DNA of 64,000 nt from Rhizoclosmatium globosum. Its lineage: Eukaryota; Chytridiomycota; Chytridiomycetes; Chytridiales; Chytriomycetaceae. Positions 1 to 11,772 of the stretch are shown here, one piece after another; the stretch's first letter is position 1; each line of letters begins with the position of its first letter. The notes below the pieces were generated by a model. The model was not told where the DNA came from, searched no databases, and saw only the letters and a program-made list of their open reading frames with translations. Made by a program: the position numbers and the translations under genes. The DNA is taken from positions 186,001 through 250,000 of the forward strand of contig MCGO01000034.1 in NCBI GenBank assembly GCA_002104985.1. Reading direction: 5' to 3'.

Positions 1-3000
1 TGACTGACCACCAACAATAGTGAGTTTCGATGATGATTTACTTTGAGCTACAACTCCAGTGACTGCATCTAATACAGCCACGCTCAAAGTGTACGTGTCA
101 GCGGCGATTTGACCAGTCAAAACGTTTCCAGCACATCCAGTCAACAACTTGGAAACACCGGCAGCACACAAGAAGCCGTGCGAGTTGATACATGACCAAG
201 CACATTGGTACTGTCCTGGAGACGCATTGTTGAATGCGTCGCTGAAGAAGGTTGCATCAACGACTACACTCTGGGTTTGACCAAGAGTTCTCGAGCTTCC
301 GGCAGACACACCAATAATCTCTCCAGCGGTTGTGAACGAAGAAGTAGTTGTGAGCCAGTTTGGTTGACCAGCATATTGGACGTTAAGGGTCACGGTACAA
401 GTAGTCTTTGGTTGTAGGGTAAATGGTTGAATTACCAGCTGACTTCCAACTTGAATAGTGCTTGGCAATCCTGGACAGCTTGCACTGTTTGCAGACCACT
501 GATAAAGAATGTTTGTAGTGACTCCGCAAGCTGGTTGACCCAAGGCCTTCAAAACCTGAACCTGGTTGATCTTCGCGTTTGATTCTGGTACGTTGGTGAC
601 AGTCACATATGGCGTAGTCGCGTCCCAACCAAAGTTTACAGTCGTCGATTGAGTTCCAACACCACCAAGATAGTTTGTCAAGCTCAAGGTGAAAGTGTAA
701 GTGTTGTACTGGCCAGTTTGAGACCAGAGCATACTGATTGGAACGGCACAGACCCCCTTCTGATTGATTTGAGCTACACAGCCGGCGAGGAATGTGGTCA
801 AAGCTGGAGCCAAGTTCCAGTTTGGAATCGAAGAGGTAAAGGTGAGACTTGAAGCAACAGTGTAGTTTCTGCCCGCAGAACCAGAAGATGCAGTCAAATC
901 AATTGGAAGAATCAATCCTTGGCAAGATGGGATGAAAACAGGTGCAGTGATGATAGCGATCGGGTTCGGGACGACAGCAGGTTGCGAAACAGTGACACTG
1001 CTTCCAGATACTTGGACGAAGTTTTGTCCTGCAGCCCACAAGCTTCCAGAAAGAATCTTAACCATTTGACCTGGAACAATAGCCCAACTGTCATATGCAG
1101 TGAACTGAGCCTGGAGTGAAATCTTAAATCTGGTGCCAGTAAGCTGTTGAACGAGACAGTCGCTTGCTTTGTTGCCAAGTTTTCCAGTTGCGGGTGTAGT
1201 GGTTGGGTCATAAGCAGTCTGGAAGATGGCAGAGCAAGGCAGAGGAATGCTTCCATCAACAAGAACGATCTTGTTGTAAGTGTTAAATTGGTTGACATCA
1301 ATGATAGTGGCTGGTGTGTCAACGTCAACAAAAATACTGGCTCCGTTGTTCGAGAACTGTGCAGCAATAGCCTTTGGAGCTTTCGCAAATACAGTCACAG
1401 TAGTTGAGCCGGAGGAAGCCAGTTGAGGGTAAGTGTAGTAGTTTCCTTGCACCAAGTTGAGTTGTGGAACGTTGTACTTGGATGCAGCGAAAACAACGTT
1501 AACGTTGTAGACACCACTTGTGCCCAAGTTTGGAAGGTTGCACCAAGCAGTTGTTGAGCTTGTGACGTAAAGGGGAGTCGCAACTCCGTTGGAGGTGGCG
1601 TTGAAGACGCAGAATCCTCCGGTAAGTTGTGGCAAGTTTTGTCCGGTAATGGAGATTGGCTGAATATCCGTGCTTGTGTACAAAGTGCTTGTAGTCAAAC
1701 CACTCACAGTTGCTGGAGTTTGGTAGTATCGAACAGTGTATGGAATAGAGTCGTCCACGTAAATTGGAATAGACCCAGATGCACCAGAGAACTGAGTGAA
1801 GTCGACGACAATGGACAAATATTGGCTGCTAATCAAGTTGACCTTTCCTGTGTAAATAGCCCCGTTGACGTAAACAACTGAAGATGAGGTAAATGACATT
1901 CCCCAAAGTACGACAGTAACAGCTGAAGTCTTGGTGGCAATTTCGGGTTGAACTCCGAACAAGAAGGTCTTGTGTGATGTTGGCAATGTTGGTGCAGAAT
2001 CCGCAGCCGCAAATGGACAGTTCAAGATTTCCGGTAGGTTGTTTCCTTGTGGGTTCATAACAGGAGTTGGCAAGTAGGGGTATGTGAATTCGCCCACAAT
2101 ACGGAAATCTCCGGTTTGGTATCGAGTGATTCCAGCAACCTCGATGTGACCGATACTATAACATACAAGTCAACATCTGCATTTAATGTTTCGTGGAACT
2201 TACGTGTAGAAGCTAGTTGGAGAGACGGTGCCGTCAGATGCGACTGGTCCAGCTCCCGCAACATCAACGATTTGTCCTGCTGGCACTGAGTAGTCCCAAG
2301 CGTTTGCACTCAAAATTGGCCCAAAGTCGATAAAGTAAGCAGCACGACCTCTGATGAAAGAACTTTTAAGAAAATTTCGAAACGACTAACAAACTTACGC
2401 ATTCCATGCTGGTTGCACAACTGGAGGGTTGCTGGAATATTGGCCGCTGACAGTCGTTCCAGGTGGAACCAGAGGTCGGTTGAAGTATCCGTATGATGGC
2501 GAACCAACCACAAGTTTAGGGTCGTAGGTTTTGAACTGATTCGATGCGAGATTTTAGCTATCTAACGTAACATAAACTAAATAATTGAGACTCACCGAGT
2601 TGTATGGAGTCCCTTGGTTAACAGTCACGCGAACCACGTTCCATACGTCAGAGTATTGTGGAGCACAAGGCAACAAGTTGACAATAGGGTATCCAGCTGA
2701 AGATCCATCAGGGTAAACAGGTTGGATAGCTTGGTTGACGTAAACGGAGCTGAAGTTTGCACCAGCTGGTGGGGAGTTGGCTCCCATGTTCCAACAAGCG
2801 GACTTGACACTGTTGACCCAGACTTCTTGTTCATAAATACCGATAGCAGATGCACCAGATTGATCAGTGTATGCCGCACAAGATACAACGTATGGGTTCA
2901 ATGGGGTAATTGGAACGACGGTGGCATTGTCTCGCTTTCCAAATGGATTTTGGTTGAACTTAACTCCGTATTTCTCAAAGAATTGTTTTTGGACTTCATC

Positions 3001-5770
3001 AAAGACAGCACGTTGCTGAAGAGATGCGGTTGGGTGGGCCTCGATGTAAGGACGGAGCATACGAAGCTGGTTCGCCTTCAAATTTGTAGAGGTAGACATG
3101 GTCTTTCCATGGTGTCTATACCAGTGGAGGGATTCGGGGACAGCTTGGATGTTGTGGTTTTTAGTGGCAGATCTGGCAAGGAACTCGTAGTCTTCAAATC
3201 CAACTCCATAGTCTTCACTGAAACCACCCAAGTCAACAAAGTAGTCACGTCGAACCATCATAGCAGAGTCACCAAACACGTTCTGGAGCATACCAGGAAG
3301 AATAGCGTTACCAATAGGAATGTATCGAGAGTTGGAGTTTCCAAAGCTTGGTCTTTGACGTCCGTTGAAAACATCGTGTCCTCCAGTGACAACATCAGCT
3401 TCAGTGTTAATGGCGACTTTGATCAAAGTCTCAATGTGGTGTGGCTTCGAGTAGTCATCGTCATCCAAAAAGAGCACATATTTTCCAACTGCAGCGCGCG
3501 CACCAGTGTTACGAGCGGCACCCAAGTATCTGTTGGTTTCGAACAAGACCTTCCATCCCTTCTGTTCCCACCATTTCCACGACAATTCACGAACGTAGGA
3601 AAGGGAAACAGGGTCACTAGATCCGTCATCAACGATAATTACTTCAAAGTTTTTGTAGGTTTGGGCGTAGAGAGAGCTAATGGCTTGCTTCAAGAGTTGG
3701 TGACGGTTGTGGTGGACCAAAACGACAGAGACAAGCGGCTTGTCAGTGAGTTCATCAAACTTGCTGTTACATTTCTTTTGGACTTTAGTTTCAAAGAGTT
3801 CAAGCCAGTTAGAGATGGTGACTGGGTTCAAGGTCTTGGCAGTTGGGAGGCCAACTATAAAAAAACGAAACAAGATCAGTTTTTGGAAATCCCCCGATTT
3901 AAAACATACCTGAATCGCTCAGAATACTCTTCAATTTCTCAGCAAAGCTTGCACCATCCGCCGCAACAACCATTCGACTCTTGTCAGAAGCAGAAAGAAT
4001 CTCCTTCACAGCATTTTCCTCAGAAACGAGAATAGGAATTCTAGCGCGAATCATTGCATGTCCAAAAGCACCAACAGCGTCATTTAAGGCAGGGTATACC
4101 GCCAAGCGACCCTTTCCATTCAAATACCTCGCCATACTCTCCATATCATCTTCAACAACAACTTTCCAGGTGACTTCATAAGCGTCCCAGTTCAAGGACC
4201 TAAGTTCAATGTATTCATCAGATTTCATGTCGTTGATTAATCCAGGGGTTCCAAGGAACGTGATCTTGGCTTTCACAGCGCTGAGGTCGGAAATCATTGC
4301 GTCGATCGCGTCGCAGAATACCTTGAGTCCACCAGCGTTGGTCATTTCACCGACAAACACGAGTTCATTGATAGCGTTGGATGCAGTAAGAGCACTGATG
4401 GGGACAGAGATCTTGGGTGGTGGTTTTGCAAGAACGTGTGTGGATTCCTTGTTGATTGTCCAGTTGGCGGCGATCACTTGGTCAAAGAGAATGTTGGACG
4501 AGATAATGTTGATATCCTGTTTGTTTTGTTTGTGAGTGTGATTGAAAGGGGAACAATGGAGAGGAATTTTTGGAATGTCAATCTTTCGGAAAAATAGTGG
4601 GAGGGGGTGGGATGGGAGGGACGTACGGCAAGTTCAGCAGATTTCTTCATAAAGTAATCGAGTTTCAATGTATCTTTGTCAACGATCATAGTGTCGGCAT
4701 CGCCAGAGTTGAGTCTGGCTGTGAGTTCGAGGGGAAGTGAGTCCATACTGTTGACGAAAACTGTGTTGGAACAGAAGAGTCCCTGAGATTGAGCCAAGAG
4801 AGTGTAGTAGCCGACGCCTGAAGAAGCAGAGAAGTACACGTGACTGTACTCTTTGCTTGAACGAAGTAAGTGTTGGTAGACAGAGTAAGATTTTGATTCG
4901 ATCGCGTTTTCACCAAACTGCACACCAGTTTGAGGTAACCTTGCGACGGATTTAATATTAATATAGTTGAATATAGGTTACAAGACTTGAAAGTGTTACC
5001 TTGTCACCAAGACTCCCTGTTTGGCAAATAATGTTGCAACGTTTGAAAAGTGCGCGCTTTCGGCTCCAGTATATAACACAGTAACAGCATAACCAACTTT
5101 AGCAATTGAAAGAGCAAACTCTGCGTTTGCTTGACCCACTCCATCAAATGTTGACCCAATAGACCCAAAACTCTCAAGTACAAGACAAATTGATTCTGAC
5201 TTTGGCGTGACATCTTATTTTGTTATTTGATTGTTGTTTTTTAGTTCAACTGTAGTGGTGCAGGTTGGAGTTGTACCTGTTGGATATACATCTGAACATT
5301 CTTCGCCTGAATATCCAAGATCACATAAACATTTGTCCCCATATACTTTTATTCCGTGCCCTGAACAGGCAAATGTTGGGTTATCGCTTCCATAGCCTAC
5401 AAGAGAAACGCGTTAAGACTGAAGGTGTGCAAGCGAAATGAAAATCCCTACCCCCAAATATAGAGTCATAGAAGTTATATAGCTTTAAAGAAAAAGAAAG
5501 GGTTAGGGTTGCAATAGTAATAGATGTAGCGTGTATCATTACTTGATATCTGATAGGTGTTCCGTTTGAATCGGTCATGTAACATAGAGCACTTGCAACG
5601 ACCGCCAATCCTAGACCAATCATTGCCAACTTCCTTCCAAAGACACACTTTGATGATACAGACGACGCGTCGCGACATGATGTTGTTTTGACGGGACAGT
5701 CCTGATGCCGATCCTCAGTTGAGATGAGTGGCTGTTTTTCTTCTTCTTCTTGCTGTGTCCTACTCTTCAT
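1..5770 (-). CDS. Giant membrane-anchored protein: EGF-like domain, two glycosyltransferase modules, beta-rich ectodomain (3' end outside window)
   Basis: Ten exons read in phase: 5770-5543, 5482-5452, 5396-5277, 5213-5000, 4939-4627, 4516-3910, 3854-2596, 2535-2399, 2350-2204, 2155 to beyond 1. ATG at 5770. Residues 1-47 are polar, residues about 48-65 form one hydrophobic anchor (LAMIGLGLAVVASALCYM), followed by a six-cysteine-like EGF segment (CSGHG..CLCDLGYSGEEC). Residues about 130-430 look like a GT-B glycosyltransferase (a Rossmann half with 'SIAKVGYAVTVLYTG', then 'ELVFVGEMTNAGGLKVFCDA' and a 'MIRARIPILVSE' tail). Next is a clear GT-A/GT2 module: 'PLVSVVLVHHNR', 'IIVDDGSSD', the DXD run 'LFLDDDD' and 'GFEDYEFLAR'. 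The remaining 800 or more residues are Thr/Ser/Gly/Val-rich beta-type repeats resembling IPT/TIG, PKD or REJ folds, with paired cysteines. Inferred to be a type II surface or secretory-pathway enzyme that may modify wall glycans. Domain names for the tail are tentative; both transferase calls are firmer. Confidence 0.8.
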
Positions 5771-6149
5771 TGCTGGAGTTGCGGGTTTAGAGCGGGGTAC
5801 AGAGAGAGAGGTTGTTTGTATGAGACGCAGGTTTTCCTTGATTCCAGATATTTGACGGGGTTGATCGGCAGCTAGCTGGAGGGGCAAGGGAATTGAGGCG
5901 TAGTTCTCGCGTTGCAAAATTGTCAAGGGATTTGGGCAATCTCTGGAGGACAATCCCAAAGTCACGTGAAAATGTATTTGAAGCGCGTTATTTCTCGCTG
6001 AGAGTAATGTAATACTAATTAAATAGGCGCGAAAGGATAAATGAGTGTGGGGCTACTTGATTCTTAAGTTTGGAGGGAATTGGTTGGTTAATCGGACATT
6101 AACGATTTGAAGAAAGCGAAAAACAAGGAGAAGTAACTTAAGCCAGTGC

Positions 6150-8257
6150 ATGTTCAAGGTAACACTCCACTGTCAATTCAGCATTCTTTTCTTACACTTT
6201 GACCAAGGGACTCCGCAACAAGACAGCCTCAGTCCCTTCAACAGCCGTGCCTAGTCCCACGTTGCTTCCTTCCAACCAGCCTCCTCCTCAATCACACTCA
6301 ACCACCCACCAACAACCACTCCAACAACAACTCTCAAATCCACTTCAATCAAGTGCCAACCAAGCACTTTCTCAGACAGACCACCCACAAATCAATCGCA
6401 ATCCCAACTCAAACGCACCTTCTTTCCTCGCTCCGAATAACCTGCCTCAAAGCAAACAAGATGACGAATTCGATGATGAATTTGGCGGATTCGACGAATC
6501 TTCGCTTTTTGGATTGGATGTGGACACCATCGCTTCGCAATATTCATCAAACAACTCTTCAAATCAACAATCAGTGAATCAAATCAACTTGAACACGGAA
6601 ACTTTGGTTACTACAACCCCGTCAATGGGAACGGGCAACATGTCCTCCACTGCTCAACAGCCTAAGAAGCTCTTTGCGAAACTGTCAAATCGTGGAATAC
6701 CACAAAGTAATCCTGTTCAGCCTTCAATACCTTCAATACAAACCCCTATAATGGCACGAAATACTTCTCAAAATGCGATGCCGAATTCCCAAGGACCGTT
6801 ACCACCCAACAGCAGTCTTCCAAAACCAAATTATCGAAACTCATTTCCTCCTCAGCAAGTCACTTTATCGAATTCATCAGTTTCGTCAACAAGTTCGGCC
6901 ATGAAGCAGTCTGAACCTCCTTCGAAACCACAACAACAACCCATCATGAAACCTCTCTTTGGAAATCTCAGAGCATCATCGCATACAAAGTCAGCTCCTT
7001 CGGCTTCAACCCACCAGGACACTCCCTATCAGCCGCAACCGAAACCGTCTATGCCACAACCGTCTAACATTTCATCACAAACTACATTACATCAATCGCC
7101 TCAAAGACAAACAATTCCTTCTTCATCTCAACATCGCGTGAATTCTCCGCAGCAGTATTCAAAACAGCAGTCAGCCATACTACAACCTGGAGCGCAACTT
7201 CAAAATCAAACATCGGATGCTCGAAACAAACTCCTTAAATTCCAATTCCAACCAACAACAAAAACAACAACCTCTACCACATCGCCGAAGCCATATTCTT
7301 CATCATCGTCAATAACGACAAACGCGAAACCAACGTTTTCTGCTCCTCAATCGAAACAGACTTCCTCACCTCATGCATCAATACAGAAATCGATGCCCCA
7401 ACAAGCAGCCTCAAATGCTACACTCACCCGTCAAGTTTCTGACCCGCTATTCAGCGATACATCGGATACAGCTTTCCATGAAGCCCTAAACCAACAAGAA
7501 GAACCTGCGTGCACAACTACAGTAGAAAAGAAAATAGGGAAAAGGCTTCCAGGACCAGCAGGCGAATTACCCGACGTGAGATTCCCCTCTCTTTGAATAT
7601 TATCACTCATTTATTCACATCCACAGTTGACATCCCCAGAATCAAGCCAACTCCTCCCCCTCACATCCCCAAACCACACCAAGAAAGCACGTACAGACTC
7701 TTCATCAGAAAAACCCCGCCGCACAAGTTTCGGCGGCCAATCAAACACCGCCAACCAACACTCAGATTTCACAAAACTCGCATGGACCAGAATGCGTCAA
7801 TACGTCAAAGAATACGGTCCGTTCCTCCCCCTCTCTCCCTCCTTCCATATGTCTCCTTAAAAACATAAAAACAGAGTCATTTGCAACAACCTCCACTCTC
7901 CTAACACCCGACTTTGCAACGAAACCCAACAAAATCGCAGACCTTGTCCTTCTCATCAAAGAACTGAAACAAACAGACAACGACGCATCCGTTGTGTTCA
8001 CGGACCCTGTTGGACAAGTGAGTGGAACGATCCATGGCTCTGTGTTTGATGGGAACGTTGGGGAGGAGATTGGAGTTGGGAGTGTGCTTCATTTGAAGAA
8101 TGTGAGTTTTTCTTTGTGGAATGACTGTTTTTGTAACAATCTGTTTTAGGTGTCGGTGTTTTGTGTGAGTGGAGAAGGGGGGGTGTATGTGAATGTGACG
8201 AAACGGAATGTGTTTAGTGTGTTTTCTGCAAGGGGTGTACGGTTTGGTAGCTCGTGA
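6150..8257 (+). CDS. HROB: HROB (MCM8IP/C17orf53) homologue, OB-fold recombination factor
   Basis: Exons 6150-6158 (tentative), 6208-7575, 7627-7816, 7875-8101, 8150-8257, giving about 633 residues. The N-terminal two thirds is Q/S/P/N-rich and disordered, with one acidic patch (DDEFDDEFGGFDESSLFG). The C-terminal third carries the HROB core: 'RLPGPAGELPD', 'AWTRMRQYV', then an OB-fold with 'KIADLVLLIKEL', 'DASVVFTDPVGQVSGTIHG', 'GVGSVLHLKNVSVF' and 'YVNVTKRN'. In animals HROB binds MCM8-MCM9 and supports DNA synthesis in homologous recombination; nuclear action here is by homology. The start is uncertain: a 3-codon exon (ATG at 6150) splicing at 6159-6207 keeps phase, but a start inside the long exon is possible. 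The intron at 7817 would use a GTCCGT donor, also seen in the ubiquitin-like gene at 24811. Confidence 0.85.
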
Positions 8258-8511
8258 GCGCTAGTTTACTGAAAACAAATACACAATATGCACGTTCAAG
8301 ATTCTTGACATACGTGGGATATACTCCTCTGCTCCTCTTGACTTTGTACCAGATTATCCATGTTTCAGAGTTGGTGGTATTTGAAAGCGAGCAAGATCCC
8401 TCAAGAATCCGATCTTCTCAAATTTTCTGTTTCGGGGTTTCTTCTTTTTCGTCTCCCCAGACTGTCTCCACAATCCCCACGTTCATTCTGCCAAGCCCGT
8501 TATAGCCCCGC

Positions 8512-10018
8512 ATGACACGTGAGATGGATGAATACATTGACTCAAAGATGGATGCAGGCTCTAGCGCTGCCGAGCGAGAACGGCCGTTTGTCTGTAATGT
8601 GTGCAAGAAGGGTGAGTCCACAGTAATCTTCGTATGCAGCCTGGTCTAACCCTGCCCCTCTTGCGCCACCAGGATTCCTGCGCATGGAACACTTGCAGAG
8701 ACATCAAAGGTATTGTGGAGGTGTCTTTGAGGGGAATCACTGGTTGACTAATCCAAATGCAAACCACATCAGAATCCACACTGGAGAAAAGCCGTTTGGA
8801 TGCGGAGTTTGTGAGAAGCGATTTGGCCGAAATGATGAATTGTTGCGGCACATGCGGTTGCATCAGAAGAAGGGGAAAGCTGAGAAAGCTGCTGTCAAAC
8901 GAAGCTCAACTAGATCTGCGACACCAGTGACGCCCCTTCATCAGCAACAGCACCAACAAGAACAAGTGGAGCAGCAGTATACTCCTGGCTCTTTCTTATC
9001 TACCTATCAATACGATGTCGTGGCCTCTCCTCCATCAACCACTAGCAGTCACCATCGATTCGCTCCATTCAATATTACGCATCCAGACAACTGCACTTGT
9101 TCACAGTGCCATATTATGCCTCGTCCAGAATACTCATTGCATCGCACCACAGTCCCTTCCCACCCACATCACAACCTGGAAGACTCAAGTTTTGGAATTG
9201 CAGCCACATCTATGGCACCCTTCTTCTCAGCTGGTCTTGTGAACCCACGCCCAGAATACTCGCTACTCCGAAACCCACATCCAGACTATTTAAAGCAACA
9301 ACAACAACAATTTAATGAAGCAGCTGCTCAAATGCTCGCTGCTGCTTCCCAACTCTCCCCACTCGTAAAACCCCAGCCGGATACTACTTCTCTCATGCCA
9401 CCACCAGCAACAGCAACGCCAGAAACATTCCGCACACATCAACGCAAAATGTCTGTTTTGGATGCCCTCTTCCTCCTCCAACAACAGCCTGAAACACCCC
9501 CAAAAGATTCCCAAACATCTCCACCCCAATTAAATTCCACAATGACCACTGCCTCGTCCACAACAACAACTGCAACATCAATCCCCCTCGCGAAACTCTT
9601 GGCATCTCCACAACCAACAACAACCACAACAGCAACATCCCTCTCAATCCTACCCCCTTCCTCCCCCCTCACATACAACAACCACCACATCCTCCTCTCC
9701 CCCGTAACCCAACACCACCAACACAACTTCCGCAAAATGTCACTCTCAAACATAATCTCCCGTCGCGCGTCCCTCGCATTTGGAGGCGGCGTCTCCACAT
9801 CAACAAGCGCTGTATCCGTCGATTCAATCGATTCAATGACGTTAGCAGCCGCAGCAGGATTCACGACGTGTGACGAGTTACTCCTTGGGTCGCCTACGAT
9901 TCCGGTTCCAGCGGTTCAACATCAACAACAAAGAAAGATGAGTCGGGTTGTGCAGTTGCAGAGTGAATGGTTTGTGGGTGCTGCTGAGGAGGCTGTTGTG
10001 AGGGATGAGGTTGTTTAA
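8512..10018 (+). CDS. C2H2 zinc-finger transcription factor, two fingers near the N-terminus
   Basis: Exons 8512-8611, 8673-8709 and 8773-10018 give 460 residues. Splicing both introns restores two canonical fingers joined by a perfect linker: C-x2-C of 'CNVCKKGF', then 'HLQRHQR', linker 'IHTGEKP', and 'CGVCEKRFGRNDELLRHMRLH'. Reading through the second intron (8710-8772) also stays open, but would split finger 1 from its linker, so splicing is preferred. The rest is low complexity (poly-Q, Thr and Pro tracts) with recurring 'RPEYSL' and 'RKMS' motifs, typical of fungal regulators. 'RKMS' occurs several times (near residues 265, 360 and 430) and could be phosphosites. DNA-binding nuclear protein by family; target unknown. 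Confidence 0.85.
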
Positions 10019-10327
10019 GTTTATTTTGAGAGGATAGAAGTCGGGGGGTGGTGGACTCCTGTGTTGTCTCGAGTTTTTCAATTTAATTCTGCTTTAGTTC
10101 GTTTTTTAATTATTGTTGCCTTTTTTGGGGTGTTAGTTAGTAGTACGTCTTTCTTATTTTGCAAAGGGACAGCATTAGTTTAGGTCCCATAAAAGTGATA
10201 ACTCGCATCCATATTTTATTCCTTTCAATTCCATACTCCTGATTCTAACGAAAACAACAGCCCCCCGGGTATAGTTACAGATAGAAATGCGCGTCCAAGT
10301 GGTTATTGTTCCCAAGAATGAATCACA

Positions 10328-11178
10328 CTACACAGTCTTATACGCATCATACAAGGAAGACTGGAAACTTGGTTCCTGAACAAGTCGCATCATTCGAACA
10401 TTAAATTCCTCAAACGACAAAGACCGTGGCGCGTGGTGTGGGAGGAGACAACTGTCCAACACAGACCACAGGACTTGAAGGTGTTTTAAAGGAGGGATGA
10501 CTGTCGTGAGTGGTTGTAACTGTTGCATTGGAGGTTGTTGGAACCTTTGCTGCTGTTGCTGTTGCTGCTGAACTTGCGGTTGAGGTTGTTGTGGATTGAG
10601 GAGAAGATGCATCAAGTTGATTCCAGTTTGTGGATGTTCAGGAACAACAGGAGCTTGTAGAGAGGTAGCACAGAATCCTTGCAATGCTTCAGCGAGTCTA
10701 CTCCTATCCTGAGGTTCGTAAATCCAGAGCCCCTGTACATGTTCTAAAGCATCTGTCAGTGTACACCGTGCTCCTACACTCTTTGATGAGCTGTACCTTG
10801 TGACTGATCTCTGTAAATGACATAGTCGCCGGTGATCTGGAACTCAATGTCCGTGTTCAAGTCGAGGGTGAGGTTTTCGAGGCCAAGGCGGTTGAGGATG
10901 AGCAGTTGGTGCTGCAGAGTTGCGTTTCGGGACACAATAAAAAGTGTGCCTTCGATCCCGCGTTTGTTCTTTTGGTTTTTGGTTTGGTTTTTGGTTTGGT
11001 TTGGACTGCTTAGTAGCTGAAAGACTGAAAGTTGAAAGGGGTGACACACCCACGACTGCCGCTGCTCGTCAAATTCATACACAACAACGTGCGAGGTTGA
11101 ATCAAGAATCGATATGATTTTATCGTCGTGTCGTCGGAGGACTTTGAGGTTGTGTGCTGTGATTTGGTGGTGGTCCAT
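10328..11178 (-). CDS. DCP1: mRNA-decapping enzyme subunit DCP1
   Basis: Two exons, 11178-10797 and 10743-10328, 265 residues. The N-terminal EVH1-like domain is recognisable: 'NLKVLRRHDDKIISILD', 'VVVYEFD', 'KRGIEGTLFIVSR', 'LLILNRLGLENLTLDL' and, across the splice, 'GLWIYEPQDRSRLAEAL'. A Gln-rich linker follows, and the C-terminal helix 'FNVRMMRLVQEPSFQSSLYDAY' matches the family's trimerisation segment. DCP1 activates the DCP2 hydrolase in cytoplasmic P bodies. One oddity is an in-frame 'NQTKNQTKNQKNK' insert in the EVH1 domain, encoded by a pyrimidine/GT-rich microrepeat (about 10973-11012) that has no good splice sites. Confidence 0.9.
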
Positions 11179-11305
11179 TCAAGTGTTTCTAGAAGAGATC
11201 AATCAATTAAAACAATAATGCAAACATAGACATCGATAATATATAAGTAAACAGAAGCATGTTTATTCGCTCATGGAACACGGATGTAAATTGAGTACAT
11301 ATAAT

Positions 11306-11772
11306 TTACTCAGACTCAGCAGCACGGACACGGGCACCAGCGTTGGTAACCTTAACATCCAACTGAACAGCACGGGCAAGGATAGCAATTCTGTTCTTGG
11401 CGCTCACGTTGTGGGCAATCTCGGCAGCGTAGGAACGGTTGTGCATCAAGAGGAGGTCGAGGTCAGCAACATTGGCAACCAAGAACTTTCTGAAGCCAGA
11501 TGGAAGCAAGTGCTTGGTGATCTGGTTGGATCCGTATCCAATCTTTGGCATGGCAATCTGTCCCTTAAATCTTCTACGGACACGGTTATCAATACCCTTT
11601 GGCTTTCTCCAAGAAGCCTATTGTTTTTTGGATGTTAGTTTCGATGATTCAGGAACTAGAACAGAGCCCACGAGGTACTCACATCAATCTTGACGTATCT
11701 GTCAGACTGGTGACGGTTGAAGCGCTTTGGGTGCTTCTTGACGATCTTGGTCTTGTTGAGTGGAGTAACCAT
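11306..11772 (-). CDS. RPL32: 60S ribosomal protein eL32
   Basis: Exons 11772-11683 and 11617-11306 encode 133 residues, the normal length. Diagnostic stretches include '[18 protein letters not shown]', '[19 protein letters not shown]', '[19 protein letters not shown]' and '[19 protein letters not shown]'. The single 65-bp intron splits after the DRYVKID segment. Codon use is strongly biased to C-ending codons, as in the other ribosomal genes of the window. Cytosolic large-subunit protein. Confidence 0.97.

Noticed and set aside
2722..4035. 437-residue open stretch on the plus strand
   Set aside because: It is the antisense shadow of the GT2 exon of the giant glycosyltransferase gene.
8710..8772. 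Read-through of the second intron of the C2H2 gene as coding
   Set aside because: It stays in frame but would break the H-x3-H/TGEKP linker between two zinc fingers; splicing gives the canonical arrangement.
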